The notes below the pieces were generated by a model. The model had not been told where the DNA came from and ran no database searches. It saw only the letters and a list, made by a program, of their open reading frames with translations. Shown here piece by piece: positions 35,248 through 44,029 of a stretch of 64,000 nt of DNA. How positions within the stretch are numbered: the first letter of the stretch is position 1; each line of letters starts with the position of its first letter. A program made the translations under genes and the position numbers. The stretch lies in the NCBI GenBank assembly GCA_965279125.1, contig CBDIHL010000023.1:24812-88811 (forward strand), given 5' to 3'. This stretch comes from Dinoroseobacter sp965279125. Its GTDB lineage: Bacteria; Pseudomonadota; Alphaproteobacteria; Rhodobacterales; Rhodobacteraceae.

Positions 35248-37137
35248 ATGCATCTGCTCGACTTGATGGAACCCGAAGAAACCGTTGGCAATCTTTGGCA
35301 CGACATGGCCAGCGGGATCGGTGCGGGCCAGACCTTTCCCGAGGCGGCTGTCACGCTCGCCTCGGTTCGGCCCAGCCTCGCGGTCTTGTTTCGTGCCCTT
35401 GGCGGTGCGCCGGGCGTCGAGTTGGGCGAGGTTGCCCTGACCCCGGTCGCGCACCGCCAAGTTCTCCAACGCAAACTTGGCACCGCGCGCGACCGCGAAT
35501 GGGTCGCCCGGTTTGACGATGAAAAGCTATTGTTACCCCCGGTCATGGATCTTTTCTCCGAGCGGGATTTGAACCGCGCCGCGTATTTCTGGCTGACCGC
35601 TTTGGCCACACAAGTGACCGTGGCGGACCTAAACTTGCCGGACGCCAGACCTGCGCGGGACTGCGTTTACATCCAGGCAAATGCGGCGGCGTCGGACAAG
35701 GTCTATGAGGCCTGTCCGGGTCTGCGCGACCGCTACCTCGCTATGGCGGCCTGTTGTGCCCAGACGCGGACGATGCTGCACCGCGCACCGCATGAAGCCG
35801 CGCTAGAACAAGCAATCCGTGACCAGCTGGGCGGGACTTCTCCCGCGCCGCTCGCGGAAGAGCCGCCCAATAAAGGTTACATGCCCTGCGCCCCCGTTCC
35901 AATTTGGCTGCGCTTTGAGCGCCCCGGACAGGGCGGCATCGCCGCACAGGACGCCGAGACGGACGCGGTAGCACCGCCCCCGACCACAGCCGTGAGCACG
36001 CGGAAACTGGGCGAGCGCAAGGATCAGGACCAGCACAATCGCAAGGACAGCTTTATCCTGCACCGGTTCGAGTCGATCCTGTCTTGGGTCGAGTCGATGA
36101 ATATCAACCGCAGCGTTGATGACGATGATGACGAAAACGCCCAGAAGGCCGCAGACGATCAGGACCGCATCACCCTGTCCAAGCAGGATCGCAAGATTGC
36201 CACGCGCCTGCGCCTACATCTGGACCTGTCGCCCGCCGATGCCGATCACGAGGCGCTCGCGGGCACCCACACCTATGCCGAATGGAACCACCGCAGCCGC
36301 AGCTATATGGCGGATCACTGCCGCGTGCTGGATGCGCCCGCACAGCCCGGCGAGACTGTGTTCGTGCCCAACGACAAATACGTCCGCGAGGTCCGCCGTC
36401 AGTTCGAAGCGCTGCGCCCGCGCCGGATCCTGCAACCGCGCCAGATAGATGGACAAGAGCTTGATCTGGATGCCGTGCTGACCGCGCGCGCCGATATGAT
36501 CGCAACCGGGTCCGGGTCTGACCGCATTTGGCAGGCCGCACGACAACTGGATCGCGATGTGTCCGTCGCGTTCCTGATCGACACGTCCCGCTCGACCGAG
36601 GCCGCGATTGGCGACACCTCGGTCATTGATGTGGCGCGCGATACGATGGCCGCGCTGGCCGCCGGGATTGACGCGGCGGGCGACAGACTGGGCATCTGGG
36701 GGTTTTCCTCGCTGCGACGTGACCGTGTGTTTTTGACCCGGTGCAAGGATTTCGGCACGCGTATGTCGCCAGAGATCACCGCCAATATAGGCGCGCTGAA
36801 GCCGGGCCATTATACACGGCTGGGGGCTGCTATACGCCATGTCAGCGCACAACTGGCGCAAGAGCCTTCATCCCGCAAATTGTTGATCGTATTGACCGAT
36901 GGCAAGCCCAACGATCTGGACCACTATGAGGGGCAGCACGGGATCGAAGACAGCCACATGGCCGTGCGCGAGGCCCGCTCAGCACAGCAAAGCCTGCATG
37001 GCATAATCATTGATGAAGATGGCCAAGACTGGTTTGCCCGTATCTTCGGGCGTGGTGGTTTCACGCTGCTGCCCAACCCGGAACGGCTGTCACGGGCCTT
37101 GCCGGACATTTACCGCACACTGACACAGGAGACCTGA
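35248..37137 (+). CDS. norD: NorD, von Willebrand factor A-domain activation protein
   Basis: A 629-residue soluble protein. The C-terminal vWA domain has the MIDAS DTSRS motif in VAFLIDTSRSTEAAI near residue 448 and LLIVLTDGKPNDLDHYEG later. A low-complexity acidic stretch (DDDDDENAQKA) lies near residue 290. NorD works with NorQ to activate nitric oxide reductase. It is fourth in the operon. Confidence 0.93.
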   Translation: MHLLDLMEPEETVGNLWHDMASGIGAGQTFPEAAVTLASVRPSLAVLFRALGGAPGVELGEVALTPVAHRQVLQRKLGTARDREWVARFDDEKLLLPPVMDLFSERDLNRAAYFWLTALATQVTVADLNLPDARPARDCVYIQANAAASDKVYEACPGLRDRYLAMAACCAQTRTMLHRAPHEAALEQAIRDQLGGTSPAPLAEEPPNKGYMPCAPVPIWLRFERPGQGGIAAQDAETDAVAPPPTTAVSTRKLGERKDQDQHNRKDSFILHRFESILSWVESMNINRSVDDDDDENAQKAADDQDRITLSKQDRKIATRLRLHLDLSPADADHEALAGTHTYAEWNHRSRSYMADHCRVLDAPAQPGETVFVPNDKYVREVRRQFEALRPRRILQPRQIDGQELDLDAVLTARADMIATGSGSDRIWQAARQLDRDVSVAFLIDTSRSTEAAIGDTSVIDVARDTMAALAAGIDAAGDRLGIWGFSSLRRDRVFLTRCKDFGTRMSPEITANIGALKPGHYTRLGAAIRHVSAQLAQEPSSRKLLIVLTDGKPNDLDHYEGQHGIEDSHMAVREARSAQQSLHGIIIDEDGQDWFARIFGRGGFTLLPNPERLSRALPDIYRTLTQET

Positions 37138-37138
37138 T

Positions 37139-37315
37139 ATGCGTATCGCCACCACCTTCCTCGCCATGATCCTCGCCACACCCGCCTTGTCCGAGGCCTA
37201 TGACAGGCCCATTCCGCAGGCCCAATCGGCAACGGCAGAATTCTGGTATGCGCTTGCGTGCCTTGCTCTGATCGCGGCCATGGTCGGGGTCCAGCGGCTG
37301 GTTGCGCGCAGATGA
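37139..37315 (+). CDS. Small exported/membrane protein of the nor operon, 58 residues
   Basis: A short frame that begins MRIATTFLAMILATPALSEA, a signal peptide, and ends in one membrane helix (WYALACLALIAAMVGVQRLVARR, by ends). It starts one base after the norD stop and overlaps the next gene by ATGA. It stands where norE or norF sit in other denitrifiers but does not resemble either clearly. Tight spacing on both sides makes it likely real. Confidence 0.7.
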   Translation: MRIATTFLAMILATPALSEAYDRPIPQAQSATAEFWYALACLALIAAMVGVQRLVARR

Positions 37316-37557
37316 CGCGCGCCGGTTGGTCCACAGGCCAAATCGCTTGCGCGCTCTATCCATTCGGGGCGGGGGCCGCAGCGGTCAATGTGTTCTTTGC
37401 CTCGCTGATTTTTAGCTGGGTGGGATTGCCTGTGGCCTCGACAGCGTGGTCAATCTCGCTTGGGTGTCTCGTGGGCATGCCCGCAACTTGGTATTTTGCA
37501 AGACATATCAGACACCTGATGGATGTTGCCGACGGAAGGCCGGGACATGAAGATTGA
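37312..37557 (+). CDS. Small two-helix membrane protein of the nor-nnrS operon
   Basis: An 81-residue protein with two membrane helices (residues about 14-38 and 44-62) and a basic C-terminal tail (YFARHIRHLMD). The start ATGA overlaps the stop of the 58-residue gene. It overlaps the following gene by 11 bases. I do not recognise the family. Its position suggests a role in nitrogen-oxide metabolism or in metal or membrane assembly. Confidence 0.7.
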   Translation: MTRAGWSTGQIACALYPFGAGAAAVNVFFASLIFSWVGLPVASTAWSISLGCLVGMPATWYFARHIRHLMDVADGRPGHED

Positions 37558-37801
37558 GATGCAAGCTGGCCAACCCATCATAGATGCCAAGGACTTGGCT
37601 GGCCTGCTGGACCTGACCCCGGCTGAGGTCCAAGCAAGAATGCGGACCGAGGATATCAACACGCGATTTGAGATCGGCGAGGGCGAAGATGCCGGGCGCA
37701 TCCGTCTGAGATTTCTATACACGACAAAAACAGTGCGCCTGACTTGTGCCGAGGATGGGACAGTCCTGACAACAGTGCGCACTGATACCGGAGGCCGCTA
37801 A
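37547..37801 (+). CDS. DUF6522-like small protein
   Basis: An 84-residue soluble protein with the phrases IDAKDLAGLLDLTPAEVQARM, FEIGEGEDAGRIRLRF and VRLTCAEDGTVLTT. I believe this is the DUF6522 family seen beside nnrS in rhodobacteria, but this is from memory. It overlaps the previous gene by 11 bases and nnrS by one. Function unknown. Confidence 0.7.
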   Translation: MKIEMQAGQPIIDAKDLAGLLDLTPAEVQARMRTEDINTRFEIGEGEDAGRIRLRFLYTTKTVRLTCAEDGTVLTTVRTDTGGR

Positions 37802-38994
37802 TGGCACAGACATCCGCAGAGCAACTCCGCGCCTGGACGGGACCGGCGCTTTTTAGCTTCGGGTTTCGCCCGTTCTTTTTCTTCGGCGCGGTTTGGCTCG
37901 TCTTTGCCATGCTGCTTTGGCTGGCCGTGTTGGCGGGACAGTTTGATCTGCCCTCGCGTTTTGATCGCGGCTCATGGCACGCGCATGAATTCCTCTTTGG
38001 GTATCTTGGCACGGTGCTTGCGGGCTTTCTGCTGACCGCCGTTCCCAATTGGACCGGGCGGCTTCCAATGGTCGGGTGGCGCTTGGCCGCCTTGTTTGTT
38101 CTGTGGATGGCAGGACGGGGGGCGGTGTTCTTTTCCGGCCACCTCCCTGTGATCGTCGCACCGATTGTAGATCTGGCCTTCCCCCTGGTTCTGTGCGGCC
38201 TGATCCTACGCGAAATCGTGGCGGGCAAGAACTGGCGCAACCTGTTGGTTCTGGCGCTGCTTGCCGTCTTCACGCTGGCCAATGGCGTGTTTCATTTGGA
38301 GGCGTTGCGTGGAGAATACGCGGCCCAAGGATACGGTCTGCGCTTGGGTCTTGCGACGGCGATTATGATGATCGCAGTCATCGGCGGACGCATCATCCCG
38401 TCTTTCACCCGCAACTGGCTGGCCCGTTCGGACAATCCGGCCCGTCCGGCACCACCCATGCAGCGATTTGACAAGTTGGTCTTGGTGGCAAGCTTGGTGA
38501 TTTTGGCCGTGTGGGTCGCCCTGCCTTTCGAGCGCCTCACGGGTGTCGCACTTGTCCTCTTCGGCCTGTTGCACCTTGCGCGGCTGATGCGGTGGCAGGG
38601 TCATCACTGCCTGTGCGAACCGCTCGTTTGGGTGCTACATTCTGCTTATCTGTTTATCCCGGTGGGTGCGTTCGCCATGGGCCTTGATCGGCTTGTCGGC
38701 AATCCCGGGAGTGCTGGCGCGCAGCATTTGTGGATGGCAGGTGCGCTCGGGTCCATGACACTGGCGGTGATGACGCGCGCCACGCTTGGCCATACCGGGC
38801 AGGCGCTGACGGCGGACCGCATGACGATTGCGATCTATGTCTGCGCGTTTGGGGCTGCCTTTGCCCGCATGGGAACATCCGTGTGGCTGGAGCTGAGCTA
38901 CGTCTCCGGGGTGCTTTGGCTCGCTGCTTTCGCAGGGTTTGCGGTCGCCTATGGTCCGCTATTGCTCCGACCCAAACCGGAAAAACAGGTATGA
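37801..38994 (+). CDS. nnrS: NnrS family haem/copper membrane protein
   Basis: A 397-residue membrane protein with about 12 helices and the NnrS signatures FGFRPFFFFGAVW, HAHEFLFGYLGTVLAGFLLTAVPNW (by ends), GGRIIPSFTRNWL and HLWMAGALGSMTLAVMTRATLGHTG (by ends). NnrS helps cells withstand nitric oxide and is typically under NnrR control. The ATG overlaps the previous stop by one base. It is followed by nnrU in an ATGA overlap. Confidence 0.93.
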   Translation: MAQTSAEQLRAWTGPALFSFGFRPFFFFGAVWLVFAMLLWLAVLAGQFDLPSRFDRGSWHAHEFLFGYLGTVLAGFLLTAVPNWTGRLPMVGWRLAALFVLWMAGRGAVFFSGHLPVIVAPIVDLAFPLVLCGLILREIVAGKNWRNLLVLALLAVFTLANGVFHLEALRGEYAAQGYGLRLGLATAIMMIAVIGGRIIPSFTRNWLARSDNPARPAPPMQRFDKLVLVASLVILAVWVALPFERLTGVALVLFGLLHLARLMRWQGHHCLCEPLVWVLHSAYLFIPVGAFAMGLDRLVGNPGSAGAQHLWMAGALGSMTLAVMTRATLGHTGQALTADRMTIAIYVCAFGAAFARMGTSVWLELSYVSGVLWLAAFAGFAVAYGPLLLRPKPEKQV

Positions 38995-39659
38995 ATTGGC
39001 TGGCCTATGCTGGGGTCTTTTCGTTGTTCTTTGCAACGCACTCCGTCCCGGTGCGTCCTGCGGTCAAGGCGCGCGTGACCCGCTGGGTCGGGGCGCGAGG
39101 GTTCGGGATCGGCTATTCGATCCTGTCCATTGCGATGCTGTCTTGGGTGATCTGGGCCGCAGGGCAGGCCCCGTATGTGCAGCTTTGGCCACAGATGCCA
39201 TGGCAACGCCATATCGTCCATCTGGGGATGCTGCTGGTGTGCTTGATCCTTGCATTCACACTCGGGCGGCCCAATCCATTTTCGTTCGGTGGGGCTAGAA
39301 ATGACCGCTTTGATCCGGCGCGTCCCGGTATGGTGCGGATCAGCCGCCACCCGGTGCTGCTGGCGCTGGCGCTTTGGGCGGTGGTGCATGTGCTGCCAAA
39401 CGGGGATGTGGCTCATGTTATTCTCTTTGGCACTCTGGGCAGCTTTGCCATTTCTGGGCGCGTGTTGATCAATCGCCGAAAGCGGCGCGAGATGGGTGCA
39501 GATCGGTGGGACGCCCTAAATGCAGCGGTCAGTCAGGCCGCGCTGATGCACGCCCCATCCTCTTGGACAGGTTCGGTGTTGCGGGGGCTCGCAGCCTTGG
39601 CGGTCTTTACGGTGTTGATAGCCTTGCATCCGGTCGTAATCGGTGTGCCTGCGCATTGA
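38991..39659 (+). CDS. nnrU: NnrU family membrane protein
   Basis: A 222-residue membrane protein with about six helices. The opening FFATHSVPVRPAVKARVT and the phrase PGMVRISRHPVLLALALWA are typical of NnrU, a relative of isoprenylcysteine carboxyl methyltransferase-like proteins. It is needed for nitric oxide metabolism in some denitrifiers; its mechanism is unknown. It is last in the nor-nnrS operon. Confidence 0.9.
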   Translation: MNWLAYAGVFSLFFATHSVPVRPAVKARVTRWVGARGFGIGYSILSIAMLSWVIWAAGQAPYVQLWPQMPWQRHIVHLGMLLVCLILAFTLGRPNPFSFGGARNDRFDPARPGMVRISRHPVLLALALWAVVHVLPNGDVAHVILFGTLGSFAISGRVLINRRKRREMGADRWDALNAAVSQAALMHAPSSWTGSVLRGLAALAVFTVLIALHPVVIGVPAH

Positions 39660-39660
39660 A

Positions 39661-39698
39661 GACATAAAGCCGCGCCCGGTCAGTGGCACGGCTTTGTC
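39661..39698. terminator. Candidate bidirectional terminator between nnrU and hemN
   Basis: gacataaagccg (39661-39672) pairs imperfectly with cggctttgtc (39689-39698). It sits between converging nnrU and hemN and has no long T run, so the strength is uncertain. Confidence 0.5.
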
Positions 39699-39713
39699 TT
39701 GGTTGCAACTGGT

Positions 39714-41069
39714 TCAAGACGCCCGCGAATACCGAACACCCTCGGGCACATGTTGATCCAGCACCGAGGCGATAATGCGGGTCAAAGGCTGACCCTCTGG
39801 GGCAATACTCAAGCGGTGCCCTTCTAGGTCCACAAAGGGCGCGAACTGGGTTGCCATCTTGTGCAGATAGGGCATCAACAAATTTGCTTCCTGACCGAAC
39901 GGGCCGCGCAAGTGGTCCAGATTAAGCGTGAACGTACACATCAGCTCTTCGATGGCCCGCGCGTGCAGATGGTCTTGGGCGGTCATTTGATAGCCACGCG
40001 CACCGGGAAAAGTTTTGGCGGCGATACGCTGCTTGTAGGCGGCGGTCGCCGGGGCGTTCTGCACATAGCCATCTGGAAAGCGCGAAATGGAGGAGGCCCC
40101 CAAACCGATCAAGGTCTGACATGTATCGGCGGTATAGCCCTGAAAATTGCGACGCAAACGCCCATCATCCAGTGCTGTGGCAAGATCATCGCCCGGACGC
40201 GCAAAGTGGTCGATCCCAATTGCCGTCAGACCTGCCTGCGTGAACCGCTCTGCCGCGCGGCTGGCCAGCGTGTAGCGTGCCCGATCATCTGGCAGCGCGG
40301 TCTCGTCGATAAGCTTTTGCCGTTTCGACACCCATGGCACATGGGCATATCCGAACAGCGCAACGCGGTCGGGCGCAAACGTCAGGACTTTGTCGATGGT
40401 GTCTTCAATCCGCGCAAGGCTTTGATGTGGCAGACCGTAAACGAGGTCTGTGTTGAGCGAGATGATACCGGCCGCGCGCAGATCATCGACGCAGGCGCGT
40501 GTCACATCAAAGGGTTGCAAGCGGCCAATGGCCTGCTGAACCTCCGGATCAAAGTCCTGGATGCCGATGGAGGCACGGGTCATCCCCTGGGCCGCCAAAG
40601 CTTCGATCTTTGCGCGGTCAACCATCGTTGGGTCAATCTCGACCGAGAATTCAAAATCGTCCGCCGGAGGGAAGACCTTGCGGATCGCCTGTGCCAACCG
40701 ATGGATTAGTGCGGGCGGCAGAATCGTAGGTGTGCCGCCGCCCCAATGAAGCCGCCCCATGCGCAATTCCTCAGGAATTGTATCACGCAGCATGTCTAGC
40801 TCGGCCTCAAGCGTCTCGATATAGCTCTCAACAGGTCCGAGAGTTTGTGTGCCTTGCGTATGACATGCGCAAAACCAGCAAAGGCGTTCACAAAACGGGA
40901 TGTGGATATAGACGGAAACCGGATCATGCGGTGACAATGTCTCGAGCGCGCGCTGTTGAAAGCTGGATCCGATGCTGGCCGAGAAAACGGCAGCCGTCGG
41001 GTAGGACGTGTAACGCGGGACGCGGGCGTCAAAGAGGCCCAGTGCTTTGAGTGTGTCGATATATTTCAT
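39714..41069 (-). CDS. hemN: Oxygen-independent coproporphyrinogen III oxidase
   Basis: A 451-residue radical SAM enzyme. The iron-sulphur motif CERLCWFCACHTQG gives CxxxCxxC near residue 61. Other landmarks are LHWGGGTPTILPP, SVEIDPTMV, RASIGIQDFDPEVQQAIGR and YGLPHQSLARIEDT. It makes protoporphyrinogen IX for haem without oxygen. This fits the needs of denitrifying growth. A probable FNR box lies 36 bases upstream. Confidence 0.95.
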   Translation of the reverse strand: MKYIDTLKALGLFDARVPRYTSYPTAAVFSASIGSSFQQRALETLSPHDPVSVYIHIPFCERLCWFCACHTQGTQTLGPVESYIETLEAELDMLRDTIPEELRMGRLHWGGGTPTILPPALIHRLAQAIRKVFPPADDFEFSVEIDPTMVDRAKIEALAAQGMTRASIGIQDFDPEVQQAIGRLQPFDVTRACVDDLRAAGIISLNTDLVYGLPHQSLARIEDTIDKVLTFAPDRVALFGYAHVPWVSKRQKLIDETALPDDRARYTLASRAAERFTQAGLTAIGIDHFARPGDDLATALDDGRLRRNFQGYTADTCQTLIGLGASSISRFPDGYVQNAPATAAYKQRIAAKTFPGARGYQMTAQDHLHARAIEELMCTFTLNLDHLRGPFGQEANLLMPYLHKMATQFAPFVDLEGHRLSIAPEGQPLTRIIASVLDQHVPEGVRYSRAS

Positions 41070-41104
41070 AGCGACCGTTCTGCGTCGAATGTCGTCCGGA
41101 TTCT

Positions 41105-41118
41105 TTGCTGTAGATCAA
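41105..41118 (-). promoter_or_regulatory. Candidate FNR-type box of hemN
   Basis: On the minus strand TTGATCTACAGCAA has the TTGAT-N4-AGCAA form, one base off the FNR/NnrR consensus. It ends 36 bases before the hemN ATG, a usual activator distance. Between here and msrB (41119-41391, about 270 bases) I see no other feature. Confidence 0.6.
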
Positions 41119-41391
41119 ACTTGCAGTTCAATTGAACGGGCTTCAAAAGACGCGAGCTTAGGATTGGCATTGTCTGCAAGCCACTGACGAACTGGCTCGA
41201 GGGGACGCTGTCGGTCCTCGCATAAGCGCTTTCGGCTATGTTTGATATTGTGCCTGCGGTGAATGTCGGCAAAGCGGGCTGCGACTGCAGCATCGGGTGC
41301 TTGACATCAACGGCTGCTAAGGGCCGATTTTACTATGGATCGTACCGGTGTCTGTTGATCAATTGAGTTGGCCCTAAAAGGCCCATGGGGC

Positions 41392-41868
41392 TTACGCCCC
41401 CTTAAAAACCAAGCTCACCCCATTCAGGCAGTGCCGTTTTCCGGTAGGTGCCGGTCCGTCGTCAAAGATGTGGCCGAGGTGGCTTCCGCAGCGTCGGCAA
41501 TGGACCTCGGTGCGCACCTGGAAGATGAAACGGCGGTCTTCTTTGGTGCGCACTGCATCAGGCAGATTGTCCCAAAAGCTGGGCCAGCCTGTTTCGCTAT
41601 CGTATTTCGTCTCGCTTGAATAAAGCGGCAGATCGCATCCCCGGCAGTGGTAGGTGCCCGCATCATAGAGTTTGTCCAAGGGGCTGGATCCCGCGCGTTC
41701 CGTCTCCTCTTCGCGCATGACGGCGTATTCTATGTCGGTCAATATCGCGCGCCATTCGGCCTCGTTCCGCGTGATCTCGAAGGGGCCTTCGTTTGCAAGT
41801 GCCGCTGGGAAGGCGGTTGGGGCCAAGGCGCTGGCTGCGAGTGTAGTGAAGAAGTGGCGGCGTAACAT
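41392..41868 (-). CDS. msrB: Exported peptide-methionine (R)-S-oxide reductase
   Basis: A 158-residue MsrB with a leader of about 25 residues (MLRRHFFTTLAASALAPTAFPAALA), so it probably acts in the periplasm. Zinc Cys pairs are in YHCRGCDLPL and HCRRCGSHLG. The catalytic Cys is in KRHCLNGVSLVF near the end. It repairs the R-sulfoxide of methionine in proteins. It is last in line after the two fasciclin genes and may be cotranscribed. Confidence 0.93.
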   Translation of the reverse strand: MLRRHFFTTLAASALAPTAFPAALANEGPFEITRNEAEWRAILTDIEYAVMREEETERAGSSPLDKLYDAGTYHCRGCDLPLYSSETKYDSETGWPSFWDNLPDAVRTKEDRRFIFQVRTEVHCRRCGSHLGHIFDDGPAPTGKRHCLNGVSLVFKGA

Positions 41869-41985
41869 GTGTCGCCCCTTTCATTCTAAAAAGAGAGCGG
41901 CCCTGCTTGGCGACTTGTTGGGGACAATGCCGAGACAGGGCCAGTTTTGTGCTGCGGACAGGGGTGCAGCACTGGGACAGGTCAC

Positions 41986-42555
41986 TTATTTCGGGAGCAA
42001 GACGTCCTGGATCACGTGGATCACGCCGTTCGACTGATCGACATCGGCGATGGTTATCACGCTTGCGCGCCCGCTCTCATCATAGATGTAAGTGTTGCTG
42101 CCTCGGACCTGCGCGCTCAGAGCATCGCCTGAGACTGCGCGGAAGTGGTAAAAGCCGTCAGTCGAGGCGCTTGCACGAGCGCGGATGGTGGCGAGCGAGA
42201 TGTCGCCTGCAACGACATGGCTAGTCAGCACCTTGGTCAGCGTGTCCTTATTCTCAGGTTGAAGCAGCGTAGCGACGGTGCCATCCGGCAGGGCGGCGAA
42301 GCCATCGTCTACGGGTGCAAACACGGTGAATGGGCCGGAGCTGGCGAGTGTATCGACTAGGCCTGCGGCTTGAACGGCTGCGACAAGCGTGTTGTGAATG
42401 GGCGAGTTCACCGCGTTCTCAACGATGTTGCGCTCCTCAAGCATCGGCGCGCCGCCGACGGTTGGGTTCATGGCAGACGCGGCGGTTGCAGCGATGCCAA
42501 CAATGGAAGCGACGTTGGCGGCGATAAGGGCGGGCTTGAAAGCTGATTTGAACAT
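41986..42555 (-). CDS. Fasciclin (FAS1) domain secreted protein 2
   Basis: A 189-residue protein with a leader (to about residue 29, ASAMNPTV) and one FAS1 domain: NAVNSPIHNTLVAAVQAAGL, GPFTVFAPVDDGFAALPDG, LTKVLTSHVVAGDI and QSNGVIHVIQDVLLPK. It resembles the next gene closely, so the pair is a tandem duplication with some divergence. FAS1 proteins mediate adhesion or surface interactions. The start at 42555 was chosen for the leader; the frame extends upstream without sense. Confidence 0.9.
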   Translation of the reverse strand: MFKSAFKPALIAANVASIVGIAATAASAMNPTVGGAPMLEERNIVENAVNSPIHNTLVAAVQAAGLVDTLASSGPFTVFAPVDDGFAALPDGTVATLLQPENKDTLTKVLTSHVVAGDISLATIRARASASTDGFYHFRAVSGDALSAQVRGSNTYIYDESGRASVITIADVDQSNGVIHVIQDVLLPK

Positions 42556-42669
42556 TTTGAATTCCGTTTCTGTTTTATTTGGATTGGCAGCTGGGGTCTT
42601 CCCACGCCCCACACAAAAGGCTTGGGAAGACCAACTCGTTACGCGAGACACTCGTAACGAAAGCGCGGT

Positions 42670-43236
42670 TTAGCTGGCGGGCAGCAGCACGGTGTCGATC
42701 ACGTGGATCACGCCGTTCGATTGCTTGACGTCGGCGATGGTGACGGTGGCGACACGACCGTTTTCGTCCGTCAGCGTGATCATCTCGCCGTCCATGCGGG
42801 CTTCCAGCATGCAACCACCGAGGGTTGGAACGATGTGCATACCGCCATCATCGGAGATCATGCCGCCAATGGCGTCCGACATCGCATCCGCGGCCACAAC
42901 GTGGCAGGTCAGGACGGTTTGCAGCGCTTCCAGGTTCTCGGGCTTAAGCAAGTTTGCCACGGCACCTTCGGGCAGGGCTGCAAAGGCGTCGTCAACCGGC
43001 GCAAAGACCGTGAATGGCCCTTCGCCTTGCAGGGTCTCAACAAGACCAGCGGCTTGGACAGCGGCCACAAGGGTGGTGTGGATCGGCGAGTTGACAGCGT
43101 TTTCAATGATGTTGCGCTCGACCAGCATTTCAGCGCCACCCACTTCGGGGTTGGGCTTGGCATGGCCCGCAGCAAATGCAGCAGTTGCAGAGACAGCGAG
43201 GGCAGCAGCGGTCATCAGAGGCTTGGAGAATGTCAT
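42670..43236 (-). CDS. Fasciclin (FAS1) domain secreted protein 1
   Basis: A 188-residue secreted protein with a leader (MTFSKPLMTAAALAVSATAAFA, by ends) and a FAS1 domain: IIENAVNSPIHTTLVAAVQAAG, GPFTVFAPVDDAFAALPEG and QSNGVIHVIDTVLLPAS. Compared with its neighbour it has an extra Met/Gly insert (DDGGMHIVPTLGGCMLEARM). AAAAGGA lies nine bases before the ATG. It follows an ECF sigma/anti-sigma pair on the same strand, so it may belong to that regulon. Confidence 0.92.
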   Translation of the reverse strand: MTFSKPLMTAAALAVSATAAFAAGHAKPNPEVGGAEMLVERNIIENAVNSPIHTTLVAAVQAAGLVETLQGEGPFTVFAPVDDAFAALPEGAVANLLKPENLEALQTVLTCHVVAADAMSDAIGGMISDDGGMHIVPTLGGCMLEARMDGEMITLTDENGRVATVTIADVKQSNGVIHVIDTVLLPAS

Positions 43237-43345
43237 CGTGTGTATTCCTTTTAGCAAGACCAGACGTTTTGTCCGGAGATGCTAAGAACCACGAAGGGTG
43301 GGCGGGATAAGTTTCAAAGAAAGTGAAAAAACTTCAGACTTTCTT

Positions 43346-44029
43346 CTAAGCCTCTGTAATTAAACCGATCGCAAGGACTTCGCCAGTGGGTGCGCCGGTG
43401 GGGGAACCGCCCAACGGCTCGTCCGAGATCGCCAGAACGGCCCCGGCTAGCAAGGGGCGTAGCTCGGCATTAACGGCAAGCTCAACCTCGGCGGCCTCTA
43501 TCAGTCCAAGAGAGACTGGTGCCGTTGCGCCTTCGGCAATGATCCATAGTTCCAATGTTCGACCGTCACGCGGCCCACCCGCAAGACGCGCAACACGCAG
43601 AGTGTTCGAGCGCGTCTCAAAACGGGCCTCGACGATTAGGGATGCGTCGTCTGCGGCAATCTCGGCGATGTAACCCGGGCCAACTGGCGTCAGTAGGTTA
43701 GGGAGGAGCACGGCGGCGGCTCCGAGCATCGCGAGGCCCGCAAGAGCACTACCCCAGAAACGCATCCCAAAACCGGTACGTACAGGCTTGGCGTCAGTAA
43801 AGAGCGTGTCTTCAATGGCACGGAACACCTGGGCGGGCGGGGCAACCTCAGCCACCTCATCCGCAAACGGCGCGAACTGGTCTTCCCAGTTGGCCACCAA
43901 ACGACGCAGCGCAGGCTCGTCGCGCAAACGCGCCTCAAATGCCGTTTCCTCTTCGGGCGAGAGCACGCGTAGAACGTACTCGCCCGCGAGGGCAAGATCG
44001 TCGTCGCTATGATCGGGTCCGAGGCTCAT
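43346..44029 (-). CDS. Anti-sigma factor, RskA-like
   Basis: A 227-residue membrane protein. The N-terminal part is an anti-sigma domain (LALAGEYVLRVLSPEEETAFEARL, DEPALRRLVANWEDQFAP; phrases). One membrane helix is at about residues 88-110 (MRFWGSALAGLAMLGAAAV). The C-terminal part is the periplasmic RskA-like domain (TLELWIIAEGATAPVSLGL). It overlaps the sigma gene by four bases (ATGA). It should hold the partner sigma factor until a signal reaches the envelope. Confidence 0.87.
   Translation of the reverse strand: MSLGPDHSDDDLALAGEYVLRVLSPEEETAFEARLRDEPALRRLVANWEDQFAPFADEVAEVAPPAQVFRAIEDTLFTDAKPVRTGFGMRFWGSALAGLAMLGAAAVLLPNLLTPVGPGYIAEIAADDASLIVEARFETRSNTLRVARLAGGPRDGRTLELWIIAEGATAPVSLGLIEAAEVELAVNAELRPLLAGAVLAISDEPLGGSPTGAPTGEVLAIGLITEA

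Noticed and set aside
41341..41354. TTGATC-AATTGA as an FNR box
   Set aside because: The half sites are not separated by four bases, so it does not fit the FNR/NnrR pattern; the site at 41105-41118 does better.
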